Of a stretch of 64,000 bases of DNA, positions 32,216 to 45,000 are shown one piece after another. Origin of the DNA: Epiperipatus broadwayi (Eukaryota; Onychophora; Udeonychophora; Euonychophora; Peripatidae); the NCBI GenBank assembly GCA_028023455.1, contig JAQFVV010000317.1:507501-571500 (forward strand). The letters are read 5' to 3'. Each line of letters starts with the position of its first letter. Within the stretch, counting starts at the first letter, position 1. The position numbers and the translations under genes were made by a program. The notes under the pieces are model-generated. The model worked only from the letters and a program-made list of their open reading frames with translations. It had not been told where the DNA came from and did no database searches.

Positions 32216-35200
32216 AATTGAATTTTAAGTAAAGCTTTTGAAAGTTTCAGTGAATTTTTCTATGGGAGAACTCATCCTGTTCAATACATGGTTGCTTGAT
32301 CCCTGATATATTTATATATTGTAACCTTACAGTATCACTGTAACTTGGCTATTTTAAGTTTAAAAGTAAAAATGTTATTGGCCTTAGTTTTTATAGTTAA
32401 GCAAATATATTCATCACTGTTATTGGTTGTATGGTATCTTATATAATTGATATCATGTTTAGTAGTCTCTCATACTAAAATTTATGAGAATTATATCATT
32501 TTATAAAGCATTTTAATGACTTTCCAAGCAGATTCTTTTTAGTTGACTTCTGTATATGTCTAAAAAGAATATGTATCCTCATATTTCATTGTTATAAAGT
32601 TATTGAATTGAATAAGTCAAAAAAGTGCTCACACACATCAAACAAATAATTCAAAAATAGAAATATAGAATAGAATTATAAATCCAACATTTACAACACC
32701 AAAATATTTTTATATGAGATAGAATAAACAGCTCTTACATTTTATATTTTGTGTGTGTTTGTGTGGCATGTAGAAGCTTAACTGTTTAGATTTTTTTTAT
32801 GTAACAAAGATTAATTTAGTTTTCTAGAATATTTATTTAATGATATTCATTAAAAGGTTAATTACAATTTAATTGAATGAATATATCGGAACTATTAAAT
32901 GTTATGATTTATTTATTTTAAATAAATGTTTGTAATATTAGTTTAAACCCTGGAAATGATAAATGAATCAATTAAAAAAGTCAGAAATTACTATTATTTT
33001 TTCTTCATTTTTAAATGCTGTTTCTAAACTTTTACTACCTTGATTTAAAAAATCTTAACTCTAAAATTTTGCCTGGCAGTAACAATGATGATTTCTTCCA
33101 AAATTTTGCAGACAAACAAAGAAACCACTGATGCATGGTGAAGAATATTCTGTAATCCAAACATCATGTGATAGCTGGTATAAAAGCTGAAGATTGGAAA
33201 ATCCTAAGTCTTTACAAATTTACATTGCATTCAGGATCTAAACTGGTTTAAGTTTTTAAATAGCCATTTGTTTTTCGTATACATGATGGTCAGTTAGACT
33301 TAACAATTAGGCAGTTGCCTTTGCTAGGCAAATGACTTCTCATCATTGTCTGCTATTTCAACAATAAATTGCTGGATTTCTTTAATTTCAAGTACTGGAA
33401 AATAGCTGATAGATTTGGAAAATTATTTTTATTATCCTCAAATAAGTCACTGATGTTTATTTGCAAAATATTGTAAAATAATTGTTTTGTTTTTACTTCA
33501 AAAAATTTGAATATTAAGTCTTAGTAATATAAATTTCACCTTTAAACAATAATTTTTTTCAAATCAAATATTTCTCCATAAACTTGTGGCTTGGAGAAAT
33601 GAACTGTGATTCAAAAAGTAATGAAAGTCACTTTATTATTGATGTTAAACTATTTGCTTTATCAAAGATACAATCAGAATTACTGGCATTATGAATTGAA
33701 GAAGTAATGAATAATCTTTTGATTAAAATTATGACATTTGTTTAAATGAATTAAATTGCTGCTTGGAATAAACTATGAATTTGTATCCAATGCTTAAGAA
33801 ATTGCATTACAGATTATCAATACTAATTATTTAAAAACATTCAATGTATAATGAATTAAGAAAGTGAAATATTTAAATACCACTCCTAATTTGTGGATTA
33901 TCAAAGCAAATAAATATTAAATATGATAAGCACCCAAGTGATAAGTAATCTTAAAATGGATTAATTGTTGATTGTAACTTACCTTGAATCAACAAGTATC
34001 TTTATGATATGTTTCTGAAAGGATTATATTACAAAGTGATATTATGTGTGCTTTACATCATGTGTGATGCTATTATTTTAAAAGTGCTTGTAAATTCCCA
34101 AGAACTCTAAAATATTTTGCAAGTTCATGGAGGTAAATTTTAAGTAATCACAACCATTTGAGGATTATTTAATGCATTTTTTCATAATTATTATTTTTTA
34201 TTTAAAAATTATTATTATTAATATAATATTTTTTCAGATATTATTATACCATGTACTGGTAATATTTCATTTAATATTATTATTAATGATGTTGAATGTG
34301 ATTAAATATGATTTATCTTAGGTTTAGCTTCTAATTTCCATGTTCACTTCAGATTTTCTTGCAAGGATAATTCTGGCATCATCAGAGGAAAATCCAATTA
34401 AATTTTATGATGGTCGTAAATCCAATCTTGTCCATGCTTTCCATCACTAAAGGGCATTTGTGCATCTTGATTTTTGCAATTCAAATCCAGTGATGAAAAT
34501 TGTTGATGGTGTAACTGGGTCCTCAACTTTTAAAAAAAATTGGATGAGTGATACTGTGGAATGGAAGTTTTGTCAATAATCAAATAGTTTCAGAATTTTT
34601 CAATTATTTAATTAAATATTTTTTCTAGTATACTTTGCAATAAAATCTAATTATTTTCCCAACAGTTTTATCCATTTTTAATTTGTAACTCAAATTCATT
34701 TTTTATATCTAAAAATGGTTTACATCTTTTTGTGAGGCTGTAAACTCTATTAAGTAGACTACAAGTAGTTGTTAAATATTTTTTATTCATCATATCTATC
34801 ACTTTTGATATGAAATCTTATTTAAAATTCTCTACACCAAACGTAAGTAACTATTAAAGAAATGGTGATCAAGTGATGTTTATTGACTTATAATTATTAA
34901 ACTTATATAAAACTGTGGTATATTGTAATTATTTAATTAGATACCAACCAGTCACCACCTAAACATTCACTGTAAATATAGTAATCAATATTTCTCACTG
35001 CTGTCAAGGCAACCTTCTCACCTTTTTAATAGCAAGAATGGAAATCCATTCCTACTAATGGTCCATTGAATTTTATGCATTACTTACGTTAGCGTTAATT
35101 TTTCAGTTATATTTTGTTAATAGAGTAGCACTCTTAACATTTAAGTCTACAATTGAATCCAGTAAAGGATCTCGAGGCAAAATAAATAAGGTCAATGTAA

Positions 35201-35445
35201 TCAATATCGTCTAAGTATGCTAAGTAATGATTTATACTTTGTTCTCTTAAAAAAATGAATAATTATGATGGTAATTATTATTCTCTAGTATTTAAATTGA
35301 AGATTTTTTAAAAATAATAAACAAAACTATTCCTATTTAATGTTAGAGTCTTCGCGACAATGTCTGATAACGCGCACTTTTCATAACCCAAGTTTAAATT
35401 GGATTTATGAAACATATAATAATTTATTTTTTTTCTCCATATGTC
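32216..35445. other. Unassigned AT-rich sequence
   Basis: No open frame of convincing composition and no repeat detected by eye except an (AT)-TGTAACC edge near 32303. Patches near 33080-33300 and 34330-34550 are less AT-rich and might be decayed coding or element sequence, but I could not match them. Confidence 0.4.
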
Positions 35446-35447
35446 AT

Positions 35448-35540
35448 AGCATCGGCCGGGAGGCGAACCCGCAACAACCGTCTGCAACCAACGCTTGCTT
35501 GCAAGGCGGCTGCGCTAACCTCTCGGCTAACAATGCTTGA
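35448..35540 (-). repeat. tRNA-derived SINE head (or tRNA pseudogene)
   Basis: On the minus strand the sequence has an A-box-like TAGCCGAGAGGTTAGCGC followed by a CCGCCTTGCAAGC anticodon-arm-like region and a B box GCGGGTTCGCCTCCC. The ends GCATTG and CCGATGC can pair as a partial acceptor stem. The stretch between A and B boxes is longer than in a normal tRNA and the anticodon stem does not close properly, which argues for a SINE head. GC content is far above its surroundings. It would be transcribed by RNA polymerase III from the internal boxes. No obvious tail or target duplication was located. Confidence 0.7.
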
Positions 35541-37849
35541 CTACATATAATAATATTTATTAGATATTTTATATAATTTTCTTATTGTTATTCCTTTTTA
35601 TTGCTTATTTTATATTGTGTAATTGTTAATTTTTTAAATGCATTTATTTTGTCGTTATTAAAGAAACAGTCACTGCATGTTCCCATATAAATTAAAAGAT
35701 TTTATTTGAGATATTAGTTTACACATAAAATTCCTATCGTATTCTAAAATGCATATACACATTTTATATCCCTGGATTTATTTTATACTTTATGAAACCC
35801 TGAGATGAATTATTAATCAACTTTATATTTAAAATTGCTATCCCTAGTTTTAAATCACACATTTGGGTTACTTTTAATTAGTTATTATAATAAAAAACAA
35901 TATATTTACAAAAAAAAAAAAAATTATTAATAAGATAGAATAAGACTAAGAGTACACATATTATTGAATGTGAATCTATTATCAAAATATCCACTAGTTT
36001 TAGCTTATGTGGAAATATATAAAAACTTGTATGCATAGCGAAATTGGAAGGCAAGTGAGGGATAAGGGATAGTAGATGCACTTCTTCCACATTATCTATC
36101 CCAGCCATTTCAACCTAGTCGCAACCGGCTTTTCTTTCTTGTTTGTTTTATATATATTGTAATGTGTTGTTGTTTGTTTGTTTGTTTGTTTTTTTTACAA
36201 ATACATGTTCTGTTGTTTCCACACAAAAAAATTGTTATATCTTACAAGATTTATCAAAGTGCCAGTCTTATCTTTGAAGTTATTTACTATTGTAAGGATT
36301 AAAGTATTGTGTTCTAAACACAAAAATGTATTAATATTATGTAATGTTAACTGAAAGCTTGATTAAGGTTTTTTTTTTTTTTTTTTGGACCTGATAATAT
36401 GTAGATATTTATTAAAGTCAAACTTTTTTTTAAATTTATATTATAATGTACCAGACTTTGTGTAAATAATATTAGTACAAATATATTTTATTCTTTCACG
36501 TGAAAAAATTATAATACAATATCATAGATATATAGAGAGTGCACATAACAAGCATATTTTTATTATTTTATCAATGATTATGTCATTTTAATAATATAAG
36601 GTTTTATTATTCTATGATGAAAATAATGGCCACTAATGATAATCATGTTGCCTCTGCTAGGAAATACTTTTTAGCCCATTAGGGTAGCATAACTCATAAA
36701 AATAATAGCCCTTTCATTCACCCAGCTATTTTTTTTATCAGATTATTTATTCTTCACATGAACATGCTAATGGAAATAATATGTAATAACTTGAATGTAC
36801 ATTAAGTTTGTTGTATTTGGAATGAAATGAGAAGTTTTGAACATCATGAAAAAATTTGACCATAATATTTAAAGACTTTGAAACAATGACAAATTATTAC
36901 TGAGAATAATCAACAATTATATTACTTGATCAAATAATATTCTGTTACCTAGTTGTTTCCAATATGCTTTCAGGCAAATGTCTCAATACACACACACACA
37001 CACATATATATATATATTAAAAGCATAAAGTTAGTCAATAGACTAGTCTTTGAGTTGTGGATTTGGGGTAATTTTGATTATATATATTGTTAAAAGGAGG
37101 TTGTTTTGACAACAATTTGCGATTGTTATTTATATGGGGGGGGGGTCTAAGTGTTGACTGACTTCTAATGGTTTCTTATAAATTCATTTAGCCTTGAACA
37201 TTATTGTACTTATTATTTAAGTAATTCTTTGGGTGGAATTTGTACATTATAATTGCAATTTGTAATGTTGTAATTAACTATTTATTAGTCTCTATTCAGA
37301 ACAGTTTATATTTACCTGTTTAGGAGGTTTATTTAAACTTCTTAGTATCAACAATTTCAATCTCTGTTCTAAAGTAGCAATCTTTAGTGTCTATATAAGT
37401 ATATTGGACCATAAATAAAAATAGGATTCCATTCTTCAGGGATTCCACCTTTATTGTTAAAATAAGGTTGCCTTGACAACGTTTGAGATTGTTGATTGTT
37501 ATCTATATTGGGATTGTCTAACTGTTGTCTGGATTTATATGATTTGAGAAAGAAGCTCTGAGGAAAGTACTTGTTATTGTATTCAAACATCAGCTATTTA
37601 GCTATTATATTTTTTGTTATAGGGAGCTCCCCAAAATAATACTATGAATTCATTTATCCATAAGAATATTAGTATTAATATATATATATATATAAGAAAG
37701 AAAACTGGTCAGCTTTTATTGGCTCTGAAAATATATATGTATACATAAATTTTATTATTAGAAAAACCGAAAATAAAATGAAGATATATACATTTATGTT
37801 TTCACTGTTAATGGAAGTTGGTCAACTTTCTTTTATTTACAGATACTTT
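35541..37849. other. Unassigned AT-rich sequence
   Basis: Contains a poly-A tract (35910-35923), an (AT)-TGTAAT word at 36157, (TTTG)n near 36170-36188, a (CA)n(TA)n compound at 36988-37018, a G10-11 run at 37137-37146 and (TA)n at 37680-37694. The minus-strand open frame 37384-37590 has no recognisable motif. Confidence 0.45.
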
Positions 37850-37864
37850 AATGTTGTGTATTTA
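37850..37864. repeat. Target-site duplication, 3' side of LINE copy 3
   Basis: AATGTTGTGTATTTA here and AATATTGTGTATATA at 40920-40934 match at 13 of 15 bases and directly flank the LINE. The differences fit post-insertion mutation. Confidence 0.65.
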
Positions 37865-37869
37865 ATATC

Positions 37870-38297
37870 ATCATCATCAACCATTATCAATCCACTGCAG
37901 AATTAAGGTCTCTCCAAGTTCAATACATCTCCAGTCTTTATCTTCTCTTCTCTACATCACCCCTGCACACTTTCTTATTTCGTGCATCCATCTCACATGT
38001 GTCTCTTTCTGTGTCTTTTACAATCTCTTGGAATCCAGTTTAACATTTCAATTGTCCAGCTGCTATCATCTCTTCTAGCAATATGTCCAGCCCAAGTCCA
38101 CTTCAATCTTAATTTTTTCAATGAGGTCAGTAATACCTGTTTGTTTTCTTACCCATACATTGCGTTTTCGATCTCTTTTTGTTACTCTGAACATGCATCT
38201 CTTCATACTTCTCTGCATGGTCTGAAGTCTCTGTATTGCTTTTCTATTAAGTGTCCAAGTCTCAGATCCATAAGTAAGATCTGGTAAAACATATTTG
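37870..38297 (-). pseudogene. LINE copy 3 C-terminal region after RT
   Basis: On the minus strand: GSETWTLNRKAIQRLQTMQRSMKRCMFRVTKRDR, then a decayed RK--THVRW-HEIRKCAG segment and a final ILQWIDNG before the GAT repeat. The same region is found, better preserved, at 51638-52000. Such RT C-termini (R-G-P--RW-DDI----G--W---A-DR--W) are typical of this LINE group. It is missing from both copies at 1-9 kb. Confidence 0.8.
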
Positions 38298-39685
38298 TTA
38301 AAAACTTTTTTTAAAACACATAGGCATATTTCCCTTTAGTATCAAGTTATTTCTACCAAAAGCACTCCAACCAAGTTTAATTCTATGATTAATTTCCTCC
38401 ATTATGTTTCCATCTGTATTAATAATCTGATCAAGGTATTTGTAACTGTTAACTTTTTCTAATTCATCATAATCAATCTTTATTTTCACATTGTGAGCAA
38501 ATCGATTAAACATTACTTTAGTCTTTTTAACATTTATCTTCAGTCCTACTTTCATCTGATAACTCCTGCAACATTTCCTGTAGCTCTGAAGCATTATTTG
38601 CAAAAACAACTACATCATCTGCAAAATCTAAATGACTTAAATAATCTCCATTTACTTTCAATCCTTTAATTTCCCATTTTAATCCACCAAATACTTCTTG
38701 CAACACTGCTGTAAAAGGTTTTGGAGATATGGAGTCACTTTGTCTTACATCCTTCTCAATGTTGACTTTCCCAGTATCATTATGTAATCTAATTGTTGCT
38801 GTTGCATTTTTATAAATATTTAAAATATGACAATATCCTGGATCTATACCTTGATTATCCAATGCTTTAATCACTGAAGAAATGTTTATAGAATCAAATG
38901 CCTGTTCATAATCTACAAATCCAAAGCATAATGGTAATTCATATTCATTTGTTTTTTCTATAACTTCTCTCAGTATCTGGATATGATCTACTGTACTAAA
39001 ACTACTTTTAAATCCAGATTGTTCTCTTGATTGGTGGAAATCCAATGTTCTCTGTAGACGAGTTGTAATTATCTTGGTAAAAACTTTGTATAAAACTGAT
39101 AAAAGGCTGATATGTCTGTAATTTCTAATTATATTTTTTATCACCTTTTTTAAATATTATTACTGCATTCTTCCAATCATCTGGTACATCTTTATCATTT
39201 AGACATTTGGTATATAACTTTGCTAAAAAAAAAATTATTTCTTCACCTGTTTCTTTTAATATATCAATTATAATTTCATCATTACCTGGAGCCTTTCCTT
39301 TCTTCATACATTTAATTGCATGTCTCACTTCTTCATTTAAAATTCTGGGCAATTCGGAAGATGTAATAAATATAGGAGATACTTGTTCTTTATTATTATA
39401 TAATTCTTGATAAAAGTCTTCTACCCATTTCATGATGTCATCTCTCTTTTTAGTAATAATTCCATCTTTTTTTCTTACTGCAGATATAAATTTCCTACCA
39501 ATACCAAAATATTGTTTTACATTCTTGAGACTTTTATTTTCTTCTACAGCTTTTCTTGCTAGTTCACAGTTATACTTTCTTATATCATTTTCAACTCTTT
39601 TCCACTCCATTTTACTAAATTCGAGATATTTGATCCTTTTTAATGCATCATTTTTGTATATCTTCATATTCTTTCTTTTCTTCAT
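38298..39685 (-). pseudogene. LINE copy 3 reverse transcriptase, frameshifted
   Basis: Frame 39685-39125 carries the linker ([19 protein letters not shown]), [10 protein letters not shown] and [20 protein letters not shown] frameshift near 39140 leads to frame 39144-38527 with NYRHISLLSVLYKVFTKII, QSGFKSSFSTVDHI, FVDYEQAFDSI (catalytic D), VRQSDSISPKPFTA (the usual QG changed to QS) and HLDFADDVVVFANN (catalytic DD). A third frameshift near 38530 leads to the thumb, frame 38609-38298, with KTKVMFN and KLGWSAFGRNN. The RT would extend cDNA from the nicked target. Confidence 0.9.
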
Positions 39686-39959
39686 AAATTATCTAGTCTC
39701 AATAGAAATTTTAGTGGTCAATTGCTGCTTTTTTCTACCAGCTATCTTTGTTGCCGTTTTTAAAAGTGTATCAGTTTTTTTCATATTAATTTCATTCAAA
39801 TCTGAATCTTGTTCATAATCAACTAATATTTGAAACCGATTTGTAAGTTCTAATATAAATTCAGTAGAATGTTTCTGAAGATTAGCAATATCAAGTGTAA
39901 ATATTGTTTTTCTTAATAATTTTTGTCTCTCTAGTTTTGCATTAACATGTATCTTACAC

Positions 39960-40852
39960 CTTACTTAACGATGATCACTTCCTGTGTTAAATTTATTAAG
40001 AATATTACAATTTTGAAATATGTATTTTCTGTTAGTCAAAATATAATCCAATCCTGCTGTACCTTCATTTTGATGCTTCCATGTCCATTTTCTTTTAACA
40101 TTTTTCTCAAAAAAAAGAATTCTTAATATAAAGTTTTACTTTTTCTGCAAACTCCATAAGTCTATGTCCTCTCTCATTTCTATTACCATAACCAAAATTA
40201 CCTACAGCACTTTCATCTTTTATTTGATTACCAATTCTAGCATTAAAGTCTCCCATAAAAATTTTAAAATGTTGTTTACTCTGATCAAAAGCCTTTTGTA
40301 CATCCATATAAAATCTACTATTTCATCACTATGAGAACTTGTTTGGGCATAAACCTGAATTATCTGCATTTGGTATCTGCTATTAAGTTGTATAACTAAT
40401 CTTGCCATTCTGTCCAATATACCATCAATCTCCACAATGTTGTTCTTCCACTTTTTATTTATAATGAATCCTACTCCACTTGTATTTTCAATATTTGTGT
40501 CTTTATAATAGAGTACATGTCCACTTTTTAAATGAATTGTCTCTTTACCTTTTCTTTTAACTTCACAAAATCCAATAATGGTCCATTTAATATAAGACAG
40601 TTCTTCTAAATCTTGCAATCTTTTTTCACTTGAAAGTGATCTGCAGTTGTAAGTACCTAAATAAAAAGTCATCATCAAATGGCAGCCTGGGTCCGCAATC
40701 AGGGCATTTTTAGCACCCTCCACCATTGGCCACCAACCGCTGCCATGTTTGGTGACTTTATAGCCTCCTGGAAATAAGGGCCATGATTTATTTTTGTCTG
40801 TCATAGTTGTATATATGTATTGGAAAAATTTATCATTTACACAAACATTCAT
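39960..40852 (-). pseudogene. LINE copy 3 endonuclease, frameshifted
   Basis: The first frame (40852-40220) starts MNVCVNDKFF and carries LGTYNCRSL, GFCEVKRKG and VIQLNSRYQMQIIQVYAQTSS. A frameshift near 40310 moves to the frame 40307-40107 with DVQKAFDQSKQHFKIFMGDFNARIGN. A second one near 40110 moves to FEKNVKRKWTWKH and LDYILTNRKYIFQ, ending at GSDHR. The asparagine, glutamate, aspartate and histidine motifs of the endonuclease family are all present. The upstream WPLFPGGYKVT region matches 5945-6000 of the right LINE copy and belongs to the same element. Confidence 0.88.
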
Positions 40853-40924
40853 TCTGCCTTATCAGGCAACTGAGAAGAAAGACCATGGTGTTTCTTGATC
40901 TTAAACTCAGAGGTAAAAAAATAT

Positions 40925-40971
<47 letters not shown>
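40925..40971. repeat. (TA)n microsatellite
   Basis: An almost pure TA tract of over 40 bp abutting the 5' target duplication of LINE copy 3. Confidence 0.95.
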
Positions 40972-40975
<4 letters not shown>

Positions 40976-40980
40976 AAATA

Positions 40981-42030
40981 AGTCATAAATTTCATAACTT
41001 GCTTTTAAGCTTGCATTTAATGATCACTTGCTGGAGCTTACCAATAGCTCCAATCAAGCTTTAATTTATAAGTGCCGAACAGAAAGATTCAAAATCTCTA
41101 TCTGAAAGTTTTTATCTCCAGACCAATTGGTTTTGAGCTTTTGGCTCACCTCAGTGGAGTGCTGGGATTCTAGAAACTATATCTAAAATACTAACTCAAA
41201 TGTCAGCACTTATAAAATACATTATTATTAATGTGAAAGCCTGGACTTTTCAGACATGTAAATGTCTTCAAATCCAGCCTTACAAACCAGATAGCTATAT
41301 GGGTCTGAATTCAGCTGATTCACCATATAGTAATAGCCTCTGTAATATAGCATTGCAAAAGCCTTCAAAGGTACACTTATAATAATTAATAAAGCAAATC
41401 ATAAATTTCATAACTTGCTTCTAAGCTTGCATTTAATGATCACTAGATGGAGCTTACCAATAGCTATAATCAAGCTTTATTTTATATGTGCTGAAAGAGA
41501 AAGAATTCATAATCTCTATTGGAAAGTCTTTATCTCCAGACCAATTGGTTTCAAGCTTATGGCTCACGTCAGTTGAGTGCTGGGTCTCTAGAAAATAGAT
41601 TTAAAATACTAACTCAAAAGTCAACACTTATAAAACATGTTACTGTCAATTTGAAAGCCTGAACTTTTCAGGCACGTAAATGTCTTCAAATCCAGTCTTA
41701 CAAACCCGATAGCTATATGGGTCTGAATTCTGCTCAGTTTCACCATATAGTAATAGCCTCTGCAATATAGCATCATAAAAGCCTTCAAAGGTACACTTAT
41801 AATAATTAATAAAACAAGTCATAAATTTCATAACTTGAAGCTTTATTTTATAAGTGCCGAAAGAGAAAGAATTCAAAATCTCTATCAGAAAGTCCCTATC
41901 TCCAGACCAATTGGTTTCGAGCTTGTGGCTCACTCACTGGAGTGTTGGGTCTTTTGAAACTAGATCTAAAATACTAATCCAAAAGTCAGCACTTATAAAA
42001 CACATTACTATCAATTTGAAAGCTTGAACA
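40981..42030. repeat. Tandem repeat, ~416 bp unit, about 2.5 copies
   Basis: Units start at 40981, 41397 and 41817 with AGTCATAAATTTCATAACTT (or variants); the third has an internal deletion of about 60 bp near 41838 and ends near 42030. Each unit contains GACCAATTGGTTT, GGCTCAC-TCAGT-GAGTGCTGGG, AAGCCT-GACTTTTCAG and GCTATATGGGTCTGAATTC. Two of these blocks recur in the insertion at 7339-7793, so the array consists of a mobile or once-mobile repeat. Open frames at 41200-41382 and 41646-41933 are just translations of the repeat. Confidence 0.9.
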
Positions 42031-45000
42031 TCTTCATGCTCTCATTCTCAAATGCTTAAGATTTTTCCATACATAAACGTTTTGGTCATAAAGATAGATG
42101 GATTCATTCTATCTTGTCACAAAGACTTTAACTTGTGTTTGGAAGTAAGTGTTCATTTATAGTTAAATTTTACAAAGTGCATGTGCATTAGCTTAATATC
42201 TGATTACTACTATTAAGCGTGTATTGTTTCTGATAAGCTTGGGTTTTACACTTTTCACGTTATTGGGCAAATCTGGATTTCCAAAGTTTAGAGCAGCACA
42301 TTTTTTTCATTACATTAATTAACTGACTTAGATAAATCTGGTTGTATTTGTCAGATTTTAGGTGAGAATTTTTTTTTTTCAGTCAATATTAAGGTAACTG
42401 GCAAGCTAAGTGCAGAATTTTTTGATTACTGGACATAAAGTGGATTTTGTTTCATTAAAATTAGTTTGTTCAAATGGAATAATACCAATATTTTAAAAAT
42501 AAAATAATATTTATAATACATAAAGGCACTTTTTATAATTTTCACATGATCAAAATATGTTTTTGTATGTGTATTTGTATATATAAACATTTTAAGAATG
42601 AGGGGGGGGTTAAATATAAATTTTGGGTTTTTTTTATTTTAATATCTGGTTGGGGGAGTTTGACTATTTTATTTTTAACTTAATTCTAAATTTCAATTAT
42701 TTTATTTGTATAAAAAAAAATTTAAAGATCTATATTATAGTTTATATAATTTTATGTTCTATGGGCCCCTTTTATACACATTTTAATCCCTCCAGAATAC
42801 AATTTCACTTGCCCACAGCTATCTCTGTAATCTCTTGATTAAATAAAAAACAACATTTAATTAGCAAAATATTTTTAAAACAGATAAGGATCGAAATACC
42901 ATTTGATATATTTTAAAGATTTGAAAACAACTACAAAAAGAAATTTGATTAAGATGTAGAGGTCCCTACTATCGAATTTTATACGCATATTATCGAGGTT
43001 ATAGCCTCAGTAAATATTACTTACGTAATCAATGTACGTTTAATAAATTTATAAGTACAACTTTAAATTTTAATTAATGAAAACAGTCTGACTATAGATA
43101 AAGATAATTTCAGTATTTCGAGCCTTCCCCGTTTTACCTTGTTTTTACATTCCATACTTTAATTAAATACACACATAAAAAGATATTTACAATTATATAA
43201 GAACATCTAATTTTCAGCAATAAATATTAATAGAATTATTGCTTCTTTCATATATATATATGCATCATGCACACTACTGTTTTTCTTTACTAAATAATTT
43301 AATTATTCATTGGATAATTATGCCTACAGTGTGTGGGTGAATGGCATCTATATACGGCGAGGTCTAAATTGTGGGCCCCGCAGGAGGTTAGTGTAGATGG
43401 TGAAGCATGAAGCTCGATGATGATTAGACATCGATTGCTTCAACATCAAGTAATCATACTTAACCTGTATAAATTTATTTGAGTTGCTTTGGTTGAAATT
43501 TGCCAAAAGAATGTATGTCTCCATGATCAAAGTAAAAATGTATATATAAATTAATTTCGCAATACTTGTTCCTTATTCACTAAAATAGATATTACACATA
43601 CATTTTACATAAATAGATTTGCAAATGGATGAACTGATTATAATTTTTCCCTACAATATTGCCATCTGCTGTTTTTCAATTATTTATTTTTTAAATTTAC
43701 ATTTTGTATTCCTTTTTTACTTTAAGTAATTGATTTTTTTTTTTTGTTCACTTGACATAAAACATTCTCTATGTTTATTATTGAAACTTATTCCTTCCAG
43801 TCCTAATTTATTTTTAGATTACAATATTTTTAGATATTGATTTTTTTTTTAATATCTATATCTAATTGTTTTTAGCTGTTGTTTTGATTTTGAATTCTAG
43901 AATAAAAAATACATTGATTTTTAATACGATTACAACTTTTTAAATGATAGTAATAATAAAAAATACATTTATGTTGCTAAGAGTCCTTAAAATACTTATT
44001 GAATTATTATATACATAATGTATAGACAATTTTGTAATATATAAATATATATTAGTGGATATAATTAATTATATTTTTGTTTCACTATTATATATGCTTA
44101 TATACCTAAAAAAAAAAAAAAGAACTTTCTGATGAGGTAATAATATTCAGGATATGATGAATTGTAGAATTAAATTGTTTTGCATGAGCAATGGTCATCA
44201 TATCCACGATATCATTATTTTCAAATAATACCAAACCATATTATTTATGTTTTAATTTCCATGTGTTTGTACAGGTTTATATACTTATGTATATACATGT
44301 TCAAAACCTGTATAACACTTATATGTCGGTGTGTGTACATGCAGTATATGCATTAAGAACAAAGTTGTCCTTTTTTTATTAAGATTTTTATCTAACAAAT
44401 AAAGGTTTTAATTTAAGGTTTGATATAAAAGTGTAAACAAAAATTTTTTTAATGTAACTAAAACAATAAATATTATTATCAAACATAGTAATTCTGCTGA
44501 ATAGTAGTACTTTTACTTGATATTTTTCATCAAATACTTTTTAAAGTATATTAAAATAAAAATTGTTTTAAAAGAAATTTTAAATGTATCATAAAATTAT
44601 ACTGTTTCTTAATAAAAATGATTTGAATGTAATGATATTGCCTTTCGAAATAATCTAAAACAATGAAAAATATTTTTTTATTAGTGGGTTTTTTTTTTTT
44701 TTTGCAATTGTTTCAAAATTTATGTTATGTGCACCATTTTTCACTGAAATTATATATTGTGTCTGACATTTTTCAAAATGTTCATTGAAAAAACAATTCA
44801 TTAAAAAAAACTGCTTTTAACACTCTTAATCATATTTAAAATAACTTAAAATCTTAGCAAAAACAAAAGATTTTGAGCTAATAAATAGTGAGACATTTCC
44901 TCTTAGGTGCAGTTTTTAAAGTCTTTAAATTAATTGCAATCATATTTTTGCAAACATTTAATAAATTTTATTTTTTTAAATTTTAATTTTATAAATATCT

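Larger units (their letters stand above)
37865..40919 (-). mobile_element. RTE-like LINE, near full-length copy 3
   Basis: About 3.05 kb on the minus strand, from CCTCTGAGTTTAAGATC at the 5' end to GGTTGATGATGATGATA at the 3' end, flanked by a probable 15 bp target duplication. It encodes endonuclease (40850-40000), linker, RT (39700-38300) and the C-terminal region to WIDNG-stop (about 37880), which the copies at 1-9 kb lack. The 3' GAT repeat replaces poly-A, as in RTE-type LINEs. Frameshifts at about 40310, 40110, 39140 and 38530 and a few stops inactivate it. It gives the reference structure for the family in this window. Confidence 0.9.

Noticed and set aside
35448-35540. Functional tRNA gene
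   Set aside because: The A-to-B box distance is too long and the anticodon stem does not close, so a SINE head or pseudogene is the better call.
41646-41933. 95-codon minus-strand frame
   Set aside because: It lies entirely inside the 416 bp tandem repeat and the frame is not kept in the other units.
40981-42030. CRISPR-like array
   Set aside because: The units are about 416 bp, directly adjacent without spacers, in eukaryotic DNA; an ordinary tandem repeat.
44115-44160. Hammerhead ribozyme core (CTGATGAG word)
   Set aside because: No following stem II plus GAAA core at the right spacing. Other CTGATGA words at 12630 and 50740 also lack the second core.
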